64,000 nucleotides of DNA, taken from positions 8,678,596 to 8,742,595 of the forward strand of contig CM046442.1 of assembly GCA_025506515.1 (NCBI GenBank), in the 5' to 3' direction. Positions within the stretch are counted from its first letter, which is position 1. Each line of letters starts with the position of its first letter. Below the pieces are notes generated by a model. That model was not told the origin of the DNA and searched no databases. It saw nothing but the letters and a program-made list of their open reading frames with translations. The stretch comes from Flaveria trinervia (taxonomy: Eukaryota; Streptophyta; Magnoliopsida; Asterales; Asteraceae). Below are positions 51,630 to 64,000 of the stretch, in pieces. The position numbers and the translations under genes are program-made.

Positions 51630-54600
51630 TAACGGGCGCGGAGAGTATATATGTTTAATAATGATTCTTAGCACATATTAAGTTTTAAATGGTTATTACT
51701 ATTACTAAACCACACACATAAAAGGCAAGTGTACATGTCGTATGGTAATATAGTGTTGGTAAAAACCGAGTATCAATCCGTGGACACACTAAGCGTACTC
51801 AACAACCCTCATAATTGACTATCAGTTTATGGTTTAGAAGATGATAAGTTAAACATAATAACGATAAATAAAAATAGAACAAGATAGATTAAGACTTTTG
51901 GTGATTCTTTCAGTGAAGTAAGGCGGTTATACTAATTTAGATTACACTTATGTAATTGTGATGAATTGGTGGGGTGATTAAAGATATTTATTAACGTAAT
52001 TATGTTGATGTTTATAAAGATGAGCTGGCGCGATTTCTCGTCTATCCTGCTCCATAGTGACTAGGATCACGTTAGGCTGACATTACTACTTAGATCAAAG
52101 CCCTAGTAATGTAGGTGAATCTTTTGTGATCTATTTGACATACGATTTATGAAAAGATAACTTAATGCTAAAAAGAGAGTTGATCAAGTTCCTTCTTAAG
52201 CTACCATTAATTTTAGAAAACTATAACAATTACTGTAGATTTCTCAATCTAATAAAAGAGAACCCACAAATGATCAGAAAGTTAAGGTGATATGATTTCT
52301 AATAACCATTGCTAGTTCATTAGCCATGGATTTATTATGAAGGCCGGTTTCGCCAATGAAAGTTTATCATACGTTTTCAACCGTGTATGACAATCACAAT
52401 CACAAATCATAAAGTTATAGCTTCCCATTCAAATGTATATGCTACCATATCAAAGTTTTCCAAGACCACCATAACATTAACATAATATATATCACACCAT
52501 TAGCTCAACATAAATTACATAAGTTTTATTAAATTAGGATAAACATAAAGTTTAGCTCATAAGGAGCTTAAACAGAACAACAAAAGATAAAAGATAGTAA
52601 TGAAATCATCGGTCAATTAGAACAATCAAACCATGTGATCCATTGTGGATGATGTTAAACGATCCCAAGATTCTTCTAAGTATTGAATGAACCTCCAAAA
52701 CCTTCTAAGAACCTCCAAATATTGGGTTCCCGAGAGGGAACACCAGCACTTCACCTCCGAAAAGCTACTCTTCAAGTTGCAAATAAAGTCCTATTTATAG
52801 GCTTTCTGGAGTTTTAAGCATGACCCCATGCCTAAAAGGCATGGGCCCGTGCTATTACAATGCACGTAAAAAGTTGGTTGGCTCGTACGCTCAGAGTTTG
52901 TTGAGCACGACCTCGTGTTTTTGATGGGGCATGACCCCGTGCCTCCTAGGGCATGCTCCGTGCCTCGGGTCGGGGAACCGTACTTTTTGTCCTGTCAGAC
53001 TAACAAACACAGGGGTGTATTGATTTAGGCATGGAGGGTGTTTCAGGCTGAGTATGGGGGCGTGCCTCATGAAGCACGACCCCAAGCTTGAATTCCAAAG
53101 CTTGGTTTTCTTTATTTTCTTCTTATTTAGGCTTTGTTTGTTCATCATGGTCTTTTCCAAGCATGAAAACACAATATGAACAATTTACGTATCAAATCAT
53201 CATTTTCAGTAACAGTTTCTAGAATAGTTGATATGAAATTGATGTGTTTTATATGTATAATTTGGATCATATCAAATATCCCCACACTTAAACTTTGCTT
53301 GTCCTCAAGCAAAATCACTCAAAATAGCAACTCCACTAAAAGCCATATAAGCAAACTTGGTTTACTCAAATATAAAAAATTAGGCACATGTGGAATGATA
53401 TCCTTTCAAGCAATAGAGTGGTTTCTATTTTTAACATGTAAAAAATCACACTTCTCGCAAGGTGCACTCACACTCAGCTATATATATGGAATCATACATG
53501 TGATTATTAAGTATGACTAATACGCTTGATTGCTAGTATGAATACGTGTGAAATCATATGCTTGGTAAGGGATCAAATCTCCACCTATGTTAGGTATTTA
53601 CTTGCAAATCATTAGGTCTTTGATGGGTGTAATTTGACTCGGGTTCAAGTTATGGATTATTTGGGGAAAAGTGCTTAAATGCTAAAAACAATGCTCTTGG
53701 CTTATTTCATAAACTAAAAGGAAACCAACAAAATGGTTTCTTATAAAATACTCAAGCTGGAAGGGATATGCTAACTTGAGGACTTGTTTATGGTCAAATC
53801 GTCAAGACCGTATTGCACTTTCAAGAACCGGACCTCCTCCTTAACCCGATGATATACGTAGCTATCCTTTTTTACACGTCGTTCGGCTTGGAGCCTAATT
53901 GCACCCAACGGATTTGACTGTCGAATTCTTGGATTCAGTTGGTTTTGTTGCACTTTCCTATATGAAACCAGTCCCCCACGTTGGGCATCTTTTATATCAG
54001 TTTTCTTTTCTTGCACACATATCTTGAAATACCATAAAATGATGGAACTAGTTTTCTTCTTGTTTTTCTTTTTTTAGTTTTTTTTTTTTGAAATAAGCCA
54101 AAACATATCTTTAACGAAAACGGGTATTGTTGAAGGCTTTATGGTTAAGTAGCTTTGGGGTTTGGATGATGGAAAATGAAAACGTTTAAGTATAACGGGG
54201 CTAAATAAGGACAATGTTTGGGTAAGGATATTTGAAAATGGTAGAGGCATGAATGTCAGGTTTTCCTAATTGCCTAAATCATTTTATGCAAGAAACACTT
54301 ATAAGGTTATGAAATACATACCCAAAACAAGTTCTAATTCACATGCCACATAAGGCACTCTCAATATATCCATAATGAAAGTAAAAATGTATAAATGTAA
54401 AGTTTGTTTAAGGCTTAAACATAAGCTCACACATTGGATGAAATGGGTATGAGTGTTTTATTTTACATGTTTGAATATTTTCGTCCACTCTTTTTGCTTT
54501 TCAAGATATCACAAAAAACTTTTTTAAGATTATTTGGGTTTACTTTATTTGCTTATTTATTTCTTCAAAATGTATATTTATAAATTGTTAAATGTTTCCG

Positions 54601-55268
54601 GTGTCACTTCCACAAATTAGAGTGACATTTTGTAAAAGATTTAATTATAATTTGAACCTATTTATAAGCAAAGTATCAGGCATGTATTACCCTTCCCCAC
54701 ATTTAAACTTCACATTGAGTCCTCAATGTGTTGACAATAAATATTAAGTAGAGAAAGACAAAGGAAAACTCCCCTAAAATGATGAGTCAAATACAGGTGC
54801 TCGTTTTTTCCACAGCCGCTTTGAATGAGCTCAAAGGAATACATCAGGATTAATCTAAAACATCACCAATTTATTTAAAGCAGAAAATTAAAGTCCTAAG
54901 TATACAAAATAAAATAAACAGACAAAAAATACATAGAGCCATGTTTTGATTAGGGTCCTTGGCTAGACCCTTCTCCACACTTAGTTTTTAATGAGGTAAA
55001 GGTTTATCACCTCTGAGAAAAACATAGTTGGTACATCGATTTCGCTATTAACCAATAACCATTAACTTAGAGCTTAGTCCTTTGTTTTCAACCATGATAG
55101 CACTATGTGGATGATATTTTTTTTATTTTTTTTATTTTTTTTAAATAAAACTAACTTTTATTAAAAATAAAACTATTTATTTTATTTATTTTTAAATAAA
55201 ACAAAATATTCAAAAATTTGAATCATCTTTCAAACTAACATGTGTTCCCGACAATAGCGCCAAAAACT
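51630..55268 (-). repeat. Second copy of array monomer 5 (LTR 51630-53274)
   Basis: It matches 20546-24184, including the CATTGAGTCCTC insertion and the CATGTGATTATTAAG variant. Confidence 0.85.
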
Positions 55269-58200
55269 TAACGGGCGCGGAGAGTATATATGTTTTAATA
55301 ATGATTCTTAGCACATATTAAGTTTTAAATGGTTATTACTATTACTAAACCACACACATAAAAGGCAAGTGTACATGTCGTATGGTAATATAGTGTTGGT
55401 AAAAACCGAGTATCAATCCGTGGACACACTAAGCATACTCAACAACCCTCATAATTGACTATCAGTTTTATGGTTTAGAAGATGATAAGTTAAACATAAT
55501 AACGATAAATAAAAATAGAACAAGATAGATTAAGACTTTTGGTGATTCTTTCAGTGAAGTAAGGCGGTTATACTAATTTAGATTACACTTATGTAATTGT
55601 GATGAATGTGGTGGGGTGATTAAAGATATATTAACGTAATTATGTTGATGTTTATAAAGATGAGCTGGCGCGATTTCTCGTCTATCCTGCTCCATAGTGA
55701 CTAGGATCACGTTAGGCTGACATTACTACTTAGATCAAAGCCCTAGTAATGTAGGTGAATCTTTTGTGATCTATTTGACATACGATTTATGAAAAGATAA
55801 TAATGCTAAAAAGAGAGTTGATCAAGTTCCTCTTAAGCTACCATTAATTTAGAAAAACTATAACAATTACTGTAGATTCTCAATCTAATAAAAGAGAACC
55901 CACAAATGATCAGAAAGTTAAGGTGATATGATTTCTAATAACCATTGCTAGTTCATTAGCCATGGATTTATTATGAAGGCGGTTTCGCCAATGAAAGTTT
56001 ATCATACGTTTTCAACCGTGTATGACAATCACAATCACAAATCATAAAGTTATAGCTTCCCATTCAAATGTATATGCTACCCATCAAAAGTTTTCCAAGA
56101 CCACCATAACATTAACATAATATATATCACACCATTAGCTCAACATAAATTACATAAGTTTTATTAAATTAGGATAACACATAAAGTTTAGCTCATAAGG
56201 AGCTTAAACAGAACAACAAAAGATAAAAGATAGTAATGAAATCATCGGTCAATTAGAACAATCAAACCAGTGATCCATTGTGGATGATGTTAAACGATCC
56301 CAAGATTCTTCTAAGTATTGAATGAACCTCCAAAACCTTCTAAGAACCTCCAAATGTTGGGTTCCCGAGAGGGAACACCAGCACTTCACCTCCGAAAAGC
56401 TACTCTTCAAGTTGCAAATAAAGTCCTATTTATAGGCTTTCTGGAGTGTTTAAGCATGACCCCATGCCTAAAAGGCATGGGCCCGTGCTATTACAATGCA
56501 CGTAAAAAGTTGGTTGGCTCGTACGCTCAGAGTTTGTTGAGCACGACCTCGTGTTTTTGATGGGGCATGACCCGTGCCTCCTAGGGCATGCTCCCGTGCC
56601 TCGGGTCGGGGAACCGTACTTTTTGTCCTGTCAGACTAACAAACACAGGGGTGTATTGATTTAGGCATGGAGGGTGTTTCAGGCTGGGTATGGGGGCGTG
56701 CCTCATGAAGCACGACCCCAAGCTTGAATTCCAAAGCTTGGTTTTCTTTATTTCTTCTTATTTAGGCTTTGTTTGTTCATCATGGTCTTTTCCAAGCATG
56801 AAAACACAATATGAACAATTTACGTATCAAATCATCATTTTCAGTAACAGTTTCTAGAATAATTGATATGAAATTGATGTGTTTTATGTATAATTTGGAT
56901 CATATCAAATATCCCCACACTTAAACTTTGCTTGTCCTCAAGCAAAATCACTCAAAATAGCAACTCCACTAAAAGCCATATAAGCAAACTTGGTTTACTC
57001 AAATATAAACAATTAGGCACATGTGGAATGATATCCTTTCAAGCAATAGAGTGGTTTCTAAATATTTTTAACATGTAAAAAATCACACTTCTCGCAAGGT
57101 GCACTCACACTCAGCTTATATATGGAATCATACATATGATTAAGTATGACTAATACGCTTGATTGCCTAGTATGAATACGTGTGAAATCATATGCTTGGT
57201 AAGGGATCAAATCTCCACCTATGTTAGGTATTTACTTGCATAAATCATTAGGTCTTTGATGGGTTGTAATTTGACTCGGGTTCAAGTTATGGATTATTTG
57301 GGGAAAAGTGCTTAAATGCTAAAAACAATGCTCTTGGCTTATTTCATAAACTAAAAGGAAACCAACAAAATGGTTTCTTATAAAATACTCAAGCTGGAAG
57401 GGATATGCTAACTTGAGGACTTGTTTATGGTCAGATCGTCAAGACCGTATTGCACTTTCAAGAACCGGACCTCCTCCTTAACCCGATGACATACGTAGCT
57501 ATCCTTTTTTACACGTCGTTCGGCTTGGAGCCTAATTGCCACCCAACGGATTTGAATGTCGAATTCTGGATTCAGTTTGGTTTTTGTTGCACTTTCCTAT
57601 ATGAAACCAGTTCCCCACACGTGGGCATCTTTCATATCAGTTTTCTTTTCTTGCACACATATCTTGAAATACCATAAAATGATGGAACTAGTTTCTTCTT
57701 CTTGTTTTTCTTTTTTAGTTTTCTTTTTTTGAAATAAGCCAAAACATATCTTTAACGAAAACGGGTATTGTTGAAGGCTTTATGGTTAAGTAGCTTTGGG
57801 GTTTGGATGATGGAAAATGAAAACGTTTAAGTATAACGAGGCTAAATAAGGACAATGTTTGGGTAAGGATATTTGAAAATGGTGGAGGCATGAATGTCAG
57901 GTTTTTAATTGCCTAAATCATTTTATGCAAGAAACACTTATAAGGGTATGAAATACATACCCAAAACAAGTTCTAATTCACATGCCACATAGGCACTCTC
58001 ATATATATAATGAAAGTAAAAATGCATAAATGTAAAGTTTGTTTAAGGCTTAACATAAGCTCACACATTGGATGAAATTGGGTATGAGTGTTTTATTTTA
58101 TTTTGAATATTTTTCGTAACTCTTTTGCTTTTCAAGATATCACAAAAAACTTTTTTTAAGATTATTTGGGTTTATTTATATTTGCTTATTTATTTCTTCA

Positions 58201-58891
58201 AAATGTATATTTATAATTGTTAAATGTTCCGGTGTCATTTCCACAAATTAGAGTGACATTTTGTAAAAGATTTAATTATAATTTGAACCTATTTATAAGT
58301 ATTTAAGCAGTTCAAGCATGTATTACCTTCCCACATTTAAACTTCACATTATCCTCAATGTGTTGACAATAAATATTAAGTAGAGAAAGACAAAGGAAAA
58401 CTCACCTAAAATGATGAGTCAAATATAGGTGCTCGTTTTTTCCACAGCCGCTTTGAATGATCCAAGGAATACATCAGGATTAATCTAAAACATCACCAAT
58501 TTATTTAAAGCAGAAAATTAAAGTCCTAAGTATACAAAATAAAATAAACAGACAAAAAAACATAGAGCCATGTTTTGATTACGGGTCCTTGGCTAGACCC
58601 TTCTCCACACTTAGTTTTTAATGAGGTAAAGGTATCACCTCTGAGAAAAACATAGTTGGTACATCAATCGCTATTAACCAATACCATTAACTTTAGAGCT
58701 TAGTCCTTTGTTTTCAACCATGATAGCACTATGTGGATGATATTTTTTTTTATTTTTTTTATTTTTTTAAATAAAACTAACTTTTATTAAAAATAAAACT
58801 ATTTATTTTATTTATTTTTAAATAACAAAAAATTCAAAAATTGAATCATCTTTCAAACTAACATGTGTTCCCGACAATAGCGCCAAAAACT
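55269..58891 (-). repeat. Second copy of array monomer 6 (LTR 55269-56907)
   Basis: It matches 24185-27807, including the whole indel-rich stretch, here about 57904-58684. Confidence 0.85.
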
Positions 58892-61800
58892 TAACGGGCG
58901 CGGAGAGTATAATGTTTTAATAATGATTCTTAGCACATATTAAGTTTTAAATGGTTATTACTATTACTAAACCACACACAAAAAGGCAAGTGTACATGTC
59001 GTATGGTAATATAGTGTTGGTAAAAACCGAGTATCAATCCGTCGTGGACACACTAAGCGTACTCAACAACCCTCATAATTGACTATCAGTTTATGGTTTA
59101 GAAGATGATAAGTTAAACATAATAACGATAAATAAAAATAGAACAAGATAGATTAAGACTTTTGGTGATTCTTTCAGTGAAGTAAGGCGGTTATACTAAT
59201 TTAGATTACACTTATGTAATTGTGATGAATTGGTGGGGTGATTAAAGATATTTATTAACGTAATTATGTTGATGTTTATAAAGATGAGCTGGCGCGATTT
59301 CTCGTCTATCCTGCTCCATAGTGACTAGGATCACGTTAGGCTGACATTACTACTTAGATCAAAGCCCTAGTAATGTAGGTGAATCTTTTGTGATCTATTT
59401 GACATACGATTTATGAAAAGATAACTTAATGCTAAAAAAGAGGTTGATCAAGTTCCTTCTTAAGCTACCATTAATTTTAGAAAACTATAACAATTACTGT
59501 AGATTTCTCAATCTAATAAAAGAGAACCCACAATGATCAGAAAGTTAAGGTGATATGATTTCTAAAACCATTGCTAGTTCATTAGCCATGATTTATTATG
59601 AAGGCCGGTTTCGCCAATGAAAGTTTATCATACGTTTTCAACCGTGTATGACAATCACAATCACAAATCATAAAGTTATAGCTTCCCATTCAAATGTATA
59701 TGCTACCCATCAAAAGTTTTCCAAGACCACCATAACATTAACATAATATATATCCACACATTAGCTCACATAAATACATAAGTTTTATTAAATTAGGATA
59801 AACATAAAGTTTAGCTCATAAGGAGCTTAAACAGAACAACAAAAGATAAAAGATAGTAATGAAATCATCGGTCAATTAGAACAATCAAACCAGTGATCCA
59901 TTGTGGATGATGTTAAACGATCCCAAGATTCTTCTAAGTATTGAATGAACCTCCAAAACCTTCTAAGAACCTCCAAATGTTGGGTTCCCGAGCGGAACAC
60001 ACAGCACTTCACCTCCGAAAAGCTACTCTTCAAGTTGCAAATAAAGTCCTATTTATAGGCTTTTGGAGTGTTTAAGCATGACCCCATGCCTAAAAGGCAT
60101 GGGCCCGTGCTATTACAATGCACGTAAAAAGTTGGTTGGCTCGTACGCTCAAAAGTTTGTGCACGACCTCGTGTTTTGATGGGGCATGACCCCGTGCCTC
60201 CTAGGGCATGCTCCCGTGCTCGGGTCGGGGAACCGTACTTTTTGTCCTGTCAGACTAACAAACACAGGGGTGTATTGATTTAGGCATGGAGGGTGTTTCA
60301 GGCTGGGTATGGGGGCGTGCCTCATGAAGCACGACCCAAGCTTGAATTCCAAGCTTGGTTTTCTTTATTTTCTTCTTATTTAGGCTTTGTTTGTCATCAT
60401 GGTCTTTTCCAAGCATGAAAACACAATATGAACAATTTACGTATCAAATCATCATTTTCAGTAACAGTTTCTAGAATAATTGATATGAAATTGATGTGTT
60501 TTATATGTATAATTTGGATCATATCAAATATCCCACACTTAAACTTTGCTTGTCCTCAAGCAAAATCACTCAAAATAGCAACTCACTAAAAGCCATATAA
60601 GCAAACTTGGTTTACTCAAATATAAACAATTAGGCACATGTGGAATGATATCCTTTCAAGCAATAGAGTGGTTTCTAAATATTTTTAACATGTAAAAAAT
60701 CACACTTCTCGCAAGGTGCACTCACACTCAGCTATATATATGGAATCATACATATGATTAAGTATGACTAATACGCTTGATTGCCTAGTATGAATACGTG
60801 TGAAATCATATGCTTGGTAAGGGATCAATCTCCACCTATGTTAGGTATTTACTTGCATAAATCATTAGGTCTTTGATGGGTTGTAATTTGACTCGGGTTC
60901 AAGTTATGGATATTTGGGGAAAAGTGCTTAAATGCTAAAAACAATGCTCTTGGCTTATTTCATAAACTAAAAGGAAACCAACAAAATGGTTTTATAAAAT
61001 ACTCAAGCTGGAAGGGATATGCTAACTTGAGGACTTGTTTATGGTCAGATCGTCAAGACGTATTGCACTTTCAAGAACCGGACCTCCTCCTTAACCCGAT
61101 GATATACGTAGCTATCCTTTTTTACACGTCGTTCGGCTTGGAGCCTAATTGCACCCAACGGATTTGAATGTCGAATTCTTGGATTCAGTTTGGTTTTTGT
61201 TGCACTTTCCTATATGAAACCAGTTCCCCACACGTTGGGCATCTTTCATATCAGTTTTCTTTTCTTGCACACATATCTTGAAATACCATAAAATGATGGA
61301 ACTAGTTTTCTTCTTCTTGTTTTTTTTTTTTAGTTTTCTTTTTTGAAATAAGCCAAAACATATCTTTAACGAAAACGGGTATTGTTGAAGGCTTTATGGT
61401 TAAGTAGCTTTGGGGTTTGGATGATGGAAAATGAAAACGTTTAAGTATAACGAGGCTAAATAAGGACAATGTTTGGGTAAGGATATTTGAAAATGGTAGA
61501 GGCATGAATGTCAGGTTTTCCTAACTGCCTAAATCATTTTTATGCAAGAAAACTATAAGGTTATGAAATACATACCCAAAACAAGTTCTAATTCACAGCA
61601 TAAGGCACTCTCAATATATCCATAATGAAAGTAAAAATGCATAAATGTAAAGTTTGTTTAAGGCTTAAACATAAGCTCACACATTGGATGAAATTGGGTA
61701 TGAGTGTTTATTTTTCATGTTTGAATATTTTCGTCCACTCTTTTTGCTTTTCAAGATATCACAAAAAACTTTTTTTAAGATTATTTGGGTTACTTTATTT

Positions 61801-62513
61801 GCTTATTTATTTCTTCAAAATGTATATTTATAAATTGTTAAATGTTTCCGGTGTCATTTCCACAAATTAGAGTGACATTTTGTAAAAGATTTAATTATAA
61901 TTGAACCTATTTATAAGCAAAGTATCAAGCATGTATTACCCTTCCCCACATTTAAACTTCACATTGTCCTCAAGGTGTTGACAATAAATATTAAGTAGAG
62001 AAAGACAAGGAAAACTCCCCTAAAATGATGAGTCAAATACAGGTGCTCGTTTTTTCCACAGCCGCTTTGAATGAGCTCAAAGGAATACATCAGGATTAAT
62101 CTAAAACATCACCAATTTATTTAAAGCAGAAAATTAAAGTCCTAAGTATACAAAATAAAATAAACAGACAAAAATAATAGAGCCATGTTTTGATTACGGG
62201 TCCTTGGCTAGACCCTTCTCCACACTTAGTTTTTAATGAGGTAAGGTTTATCACCTCTGAGAAAAACATAGTTGGTACATCGATTTCGCTATTAACCAAT
62301 AACCATTAACTTTAGAGCTTAGTCCTTTGTTTTCAACCATGATAGCACTATGTGGATGATATTTTTTTTATTTTTTTTTATTTTTTTTAAATAAAACTAA
62401 CTTTTATTAAAAATAAAACTATTTATTTTATTTATTTTTAAATAAAACAAAATATTCAAAAATTTGAATCATCTTCAAACTAACATGTGTTCCCGACAAT
62501 AGCGCAAAAAACT
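58892..62513 (-). repeat. Second copy of array monomer 7 (LTR 58892-60526)
   Basis: It matches 27808-31429, including the three-base insertion in ATCCGTCGTGGAC. Confidence 0.85.
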
Positions 62514-64000
62514 TAACGGGCGCGGAGAGTATATATGTTTTATAATGATTCTTAGCACATATTAAGTTTTAAATGGTTATTACTATTACTAAACCACACA
62601 CATAAAAGGCAGTGTACATGTCGTATGGTAATATAGTGTTGGTAAAAACCGAGTATCAATCCGTGGACACACTAAGCGTACTCAACAACCCTCATAATTG
62701 ACTATCAGTTTTATGGTTTAGAAGATGATAAGTTAAACATAATAACGATAAATAAAAATAGAACAAGATAGATTAAGACTTTTGGTGATTCTTTCAGTGA
62801 AGTAAGGCGGTTATACTAATTTAGATTACACTTATGTAATTGTGATGAATTGGTGGGGTGATTAAAGATATTTATTAACGTAATTATGTTGATGTTTATA
62901 AAGATGAGCTGGCGCGATTTCTCGTCTATCCTGCTCCATAGTGACTAGGATCACGTTAGGCTGACATTACTACTTAGATCAAAGCCCTAGTAATGTAGGT
63001 GAATCTTTTGTGATCTATTTGACATACGTTATGAAAAGATACTTAATGCTAAAAAGAGAGTTGATCAAGTTCCTTCTTAAGCTACCATTAATTTTAGAAA
63101 ACTATAACAATTACTGTAGATTTCTCAATCTAATAAAAGAGAACACAAATGATCAGAAAGTTAAGGTGATATGATTTCTAATAACCATTGCTAGTCATTA
63201 GCCATGGATTTATTATGAAGGCCGGTTTCGCCAATGAAAGTTTATCATACGTTTTCAATCGTGTATGACAATCACAATCACAAATCATAAAGTTATAGCT
63301 TCCCATTCAAATGTATATGCTACCCATCAAAAGTTTCCAAGACCACCATAACATTAACAAATATATATCACACCATTAGCTCAACATAAATTACATAAGT
63401 TTTATTAAATTAGGATAACACATAAAGTTTAGCTCATAAGGAGCTTAAACAGAACAACAAAAGATAAAAGATAGTAATGAAATCATCGGTCAATTAGAAC
63501 AATCAAACCAGTGATCCATTGTGGATGATGTTAAACGATCCCAAGATTCTTCTAAGTATTGAATGAACCTCCAAAACCTTCTAAGAACCTCCAAATGTTG
63601 GGTTCCGAGCGGGAACACCAGCACTTCACCTCCGAAAAGCTACTCTTCAAGTTGCAAATAAAGTCCTATTTATAGGCTTTCTGGAGTGTTTAAGCATGAC
63701 CCCATGCCTAAAAGGCATGGGCCCGTGCTATTACAATGCACGTAAAAAGTTGGTTGGCTCGTACGCTCAGAGTTTGTTGAGCACGACCTCGTGTTTTGAT
63801 GGGGCATGACCCCGTGCCTCCTAGGGCATGCTCCCGTGCCTCGGGTCGGGGAACCGTACTTTTTGTCCTGTCAGACTAACAAACACAGGGGTGTATTGAT
63901 TTAGGCATGGAGGGTGTTTCAGGCTGGGTATGGGGGCGTGCCTCATGAAGCACGACCCCAAGCTTGAATCCAAAGCTTGGTTTTCTTTATTTTCTTCTTA
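62514..64000 (-). repeat. Second copy of array LTR 8, cut by the window end
   Basis: It matches 31430-32916. The LTR would run a further 149 bases by the constant offset. The TATA box is at 63665-63676. Confidence 0.85.

Larger units (their letters stand above)
36316..64000. repeat. Near-identical second copy of 5218-32916 (probable false duplication)
   Basis: The segment starts at the equivalent of base 5218 and ends at the equivalent of 32916. The offset falls from 31,098 at 36316 to 31,084 by about 36855 through many one-base indels, then stays constant to the window end. Every private variant I checked in the first copy reappears here, for example the LTR 4 TATA damage, CATTGAGTCCTC in internal 5 and CCGTCGTGG in LTR 7. 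Confidence 0.92.

Noticed and set aside
36316..64000. True segmental duplication as the preferred reading
   Set aside because: Perfect identity including private indels, the 100-N gap, restart in the same unique flank and an error-rich first half kilobase all favour an assembly duplicate. A very recent real duplication is not formally excluded.

Overview
The window looks like repeat-rich intergenic DNA from a flowering plant, probably a eudicot. It is AT-rich and full of decayed LTR retrotransposons, and I see no host gene, tRNA, rRNA or CRISPR array. The retrotransposon pol remnants are of a plant Ty1/copia type; the exact family of plant cannot be fixed from this sequence.

Region 1 (1-5998) holds two related, head-to-tail Ty1/copia elements on the + strand, both dead. 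Copia-1 (1-about 3480) keeps the end of the GAG-pre-integrase zinc finger, the integrase core, reverse transcriptase (RT) and RNase H, broken by at least eight stops and several frameshifts, followed by a long 3' non-coding tract and a putative 3' LTR. Copia-2 (about 3481-5998) keeps only the linker, RT and RNase H, is more decayed, and has lost a catalytic aspartate of RT.

Region 2 (5999-35903) is the most interesting part. It is a head-to-tail array of a 3.62-3.64 kb monomer, eight full copies plus a truncated ninth. Read on the minus strand, each monomer is one LTR (about 1.64 kb, with TATA box, poly(A)-signal-like hexamer, GC-rich U3 palindromes and a U5 end) plus a 1.98-2.00 kb internal segment that has a degenerate tRNA-Arg-type primer binding site at one end and a polypurine tract at the other. 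The layout is LTR-int-LTR-int-...-LTR with shared LTRs. The internal segment has no gag or pol. I interpret this as a non-autonomous Ty3/gypsy element, Tat/Ogre/Retand-like, turned into a long-monomer satellite by unequal recombination between LTRs.

Region 3 (35904-36215) is the end of a different LTR, on the minus strand, inserted into the ninth array LTR. It runs into a 100-N scaffold gap (36216-36315).

Region 4 (36316-64000) repeats 5218-32916. After an indel-rich first half kilobase it runs at a constant offset of 31,084 bases and looks base-for-base identical wherever I compared it, down to single-base indels private to individual monomers. Because it restarts inside the same unique copia-2 flank, the likeliest explanation is a false duplication: two contigs of one locus placed side by side. 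The window therefore probably contains about 36 kb of independent sequence. Copy counts taken from 36316-64000 should not be added to those from 5999-35903 until this is settled.
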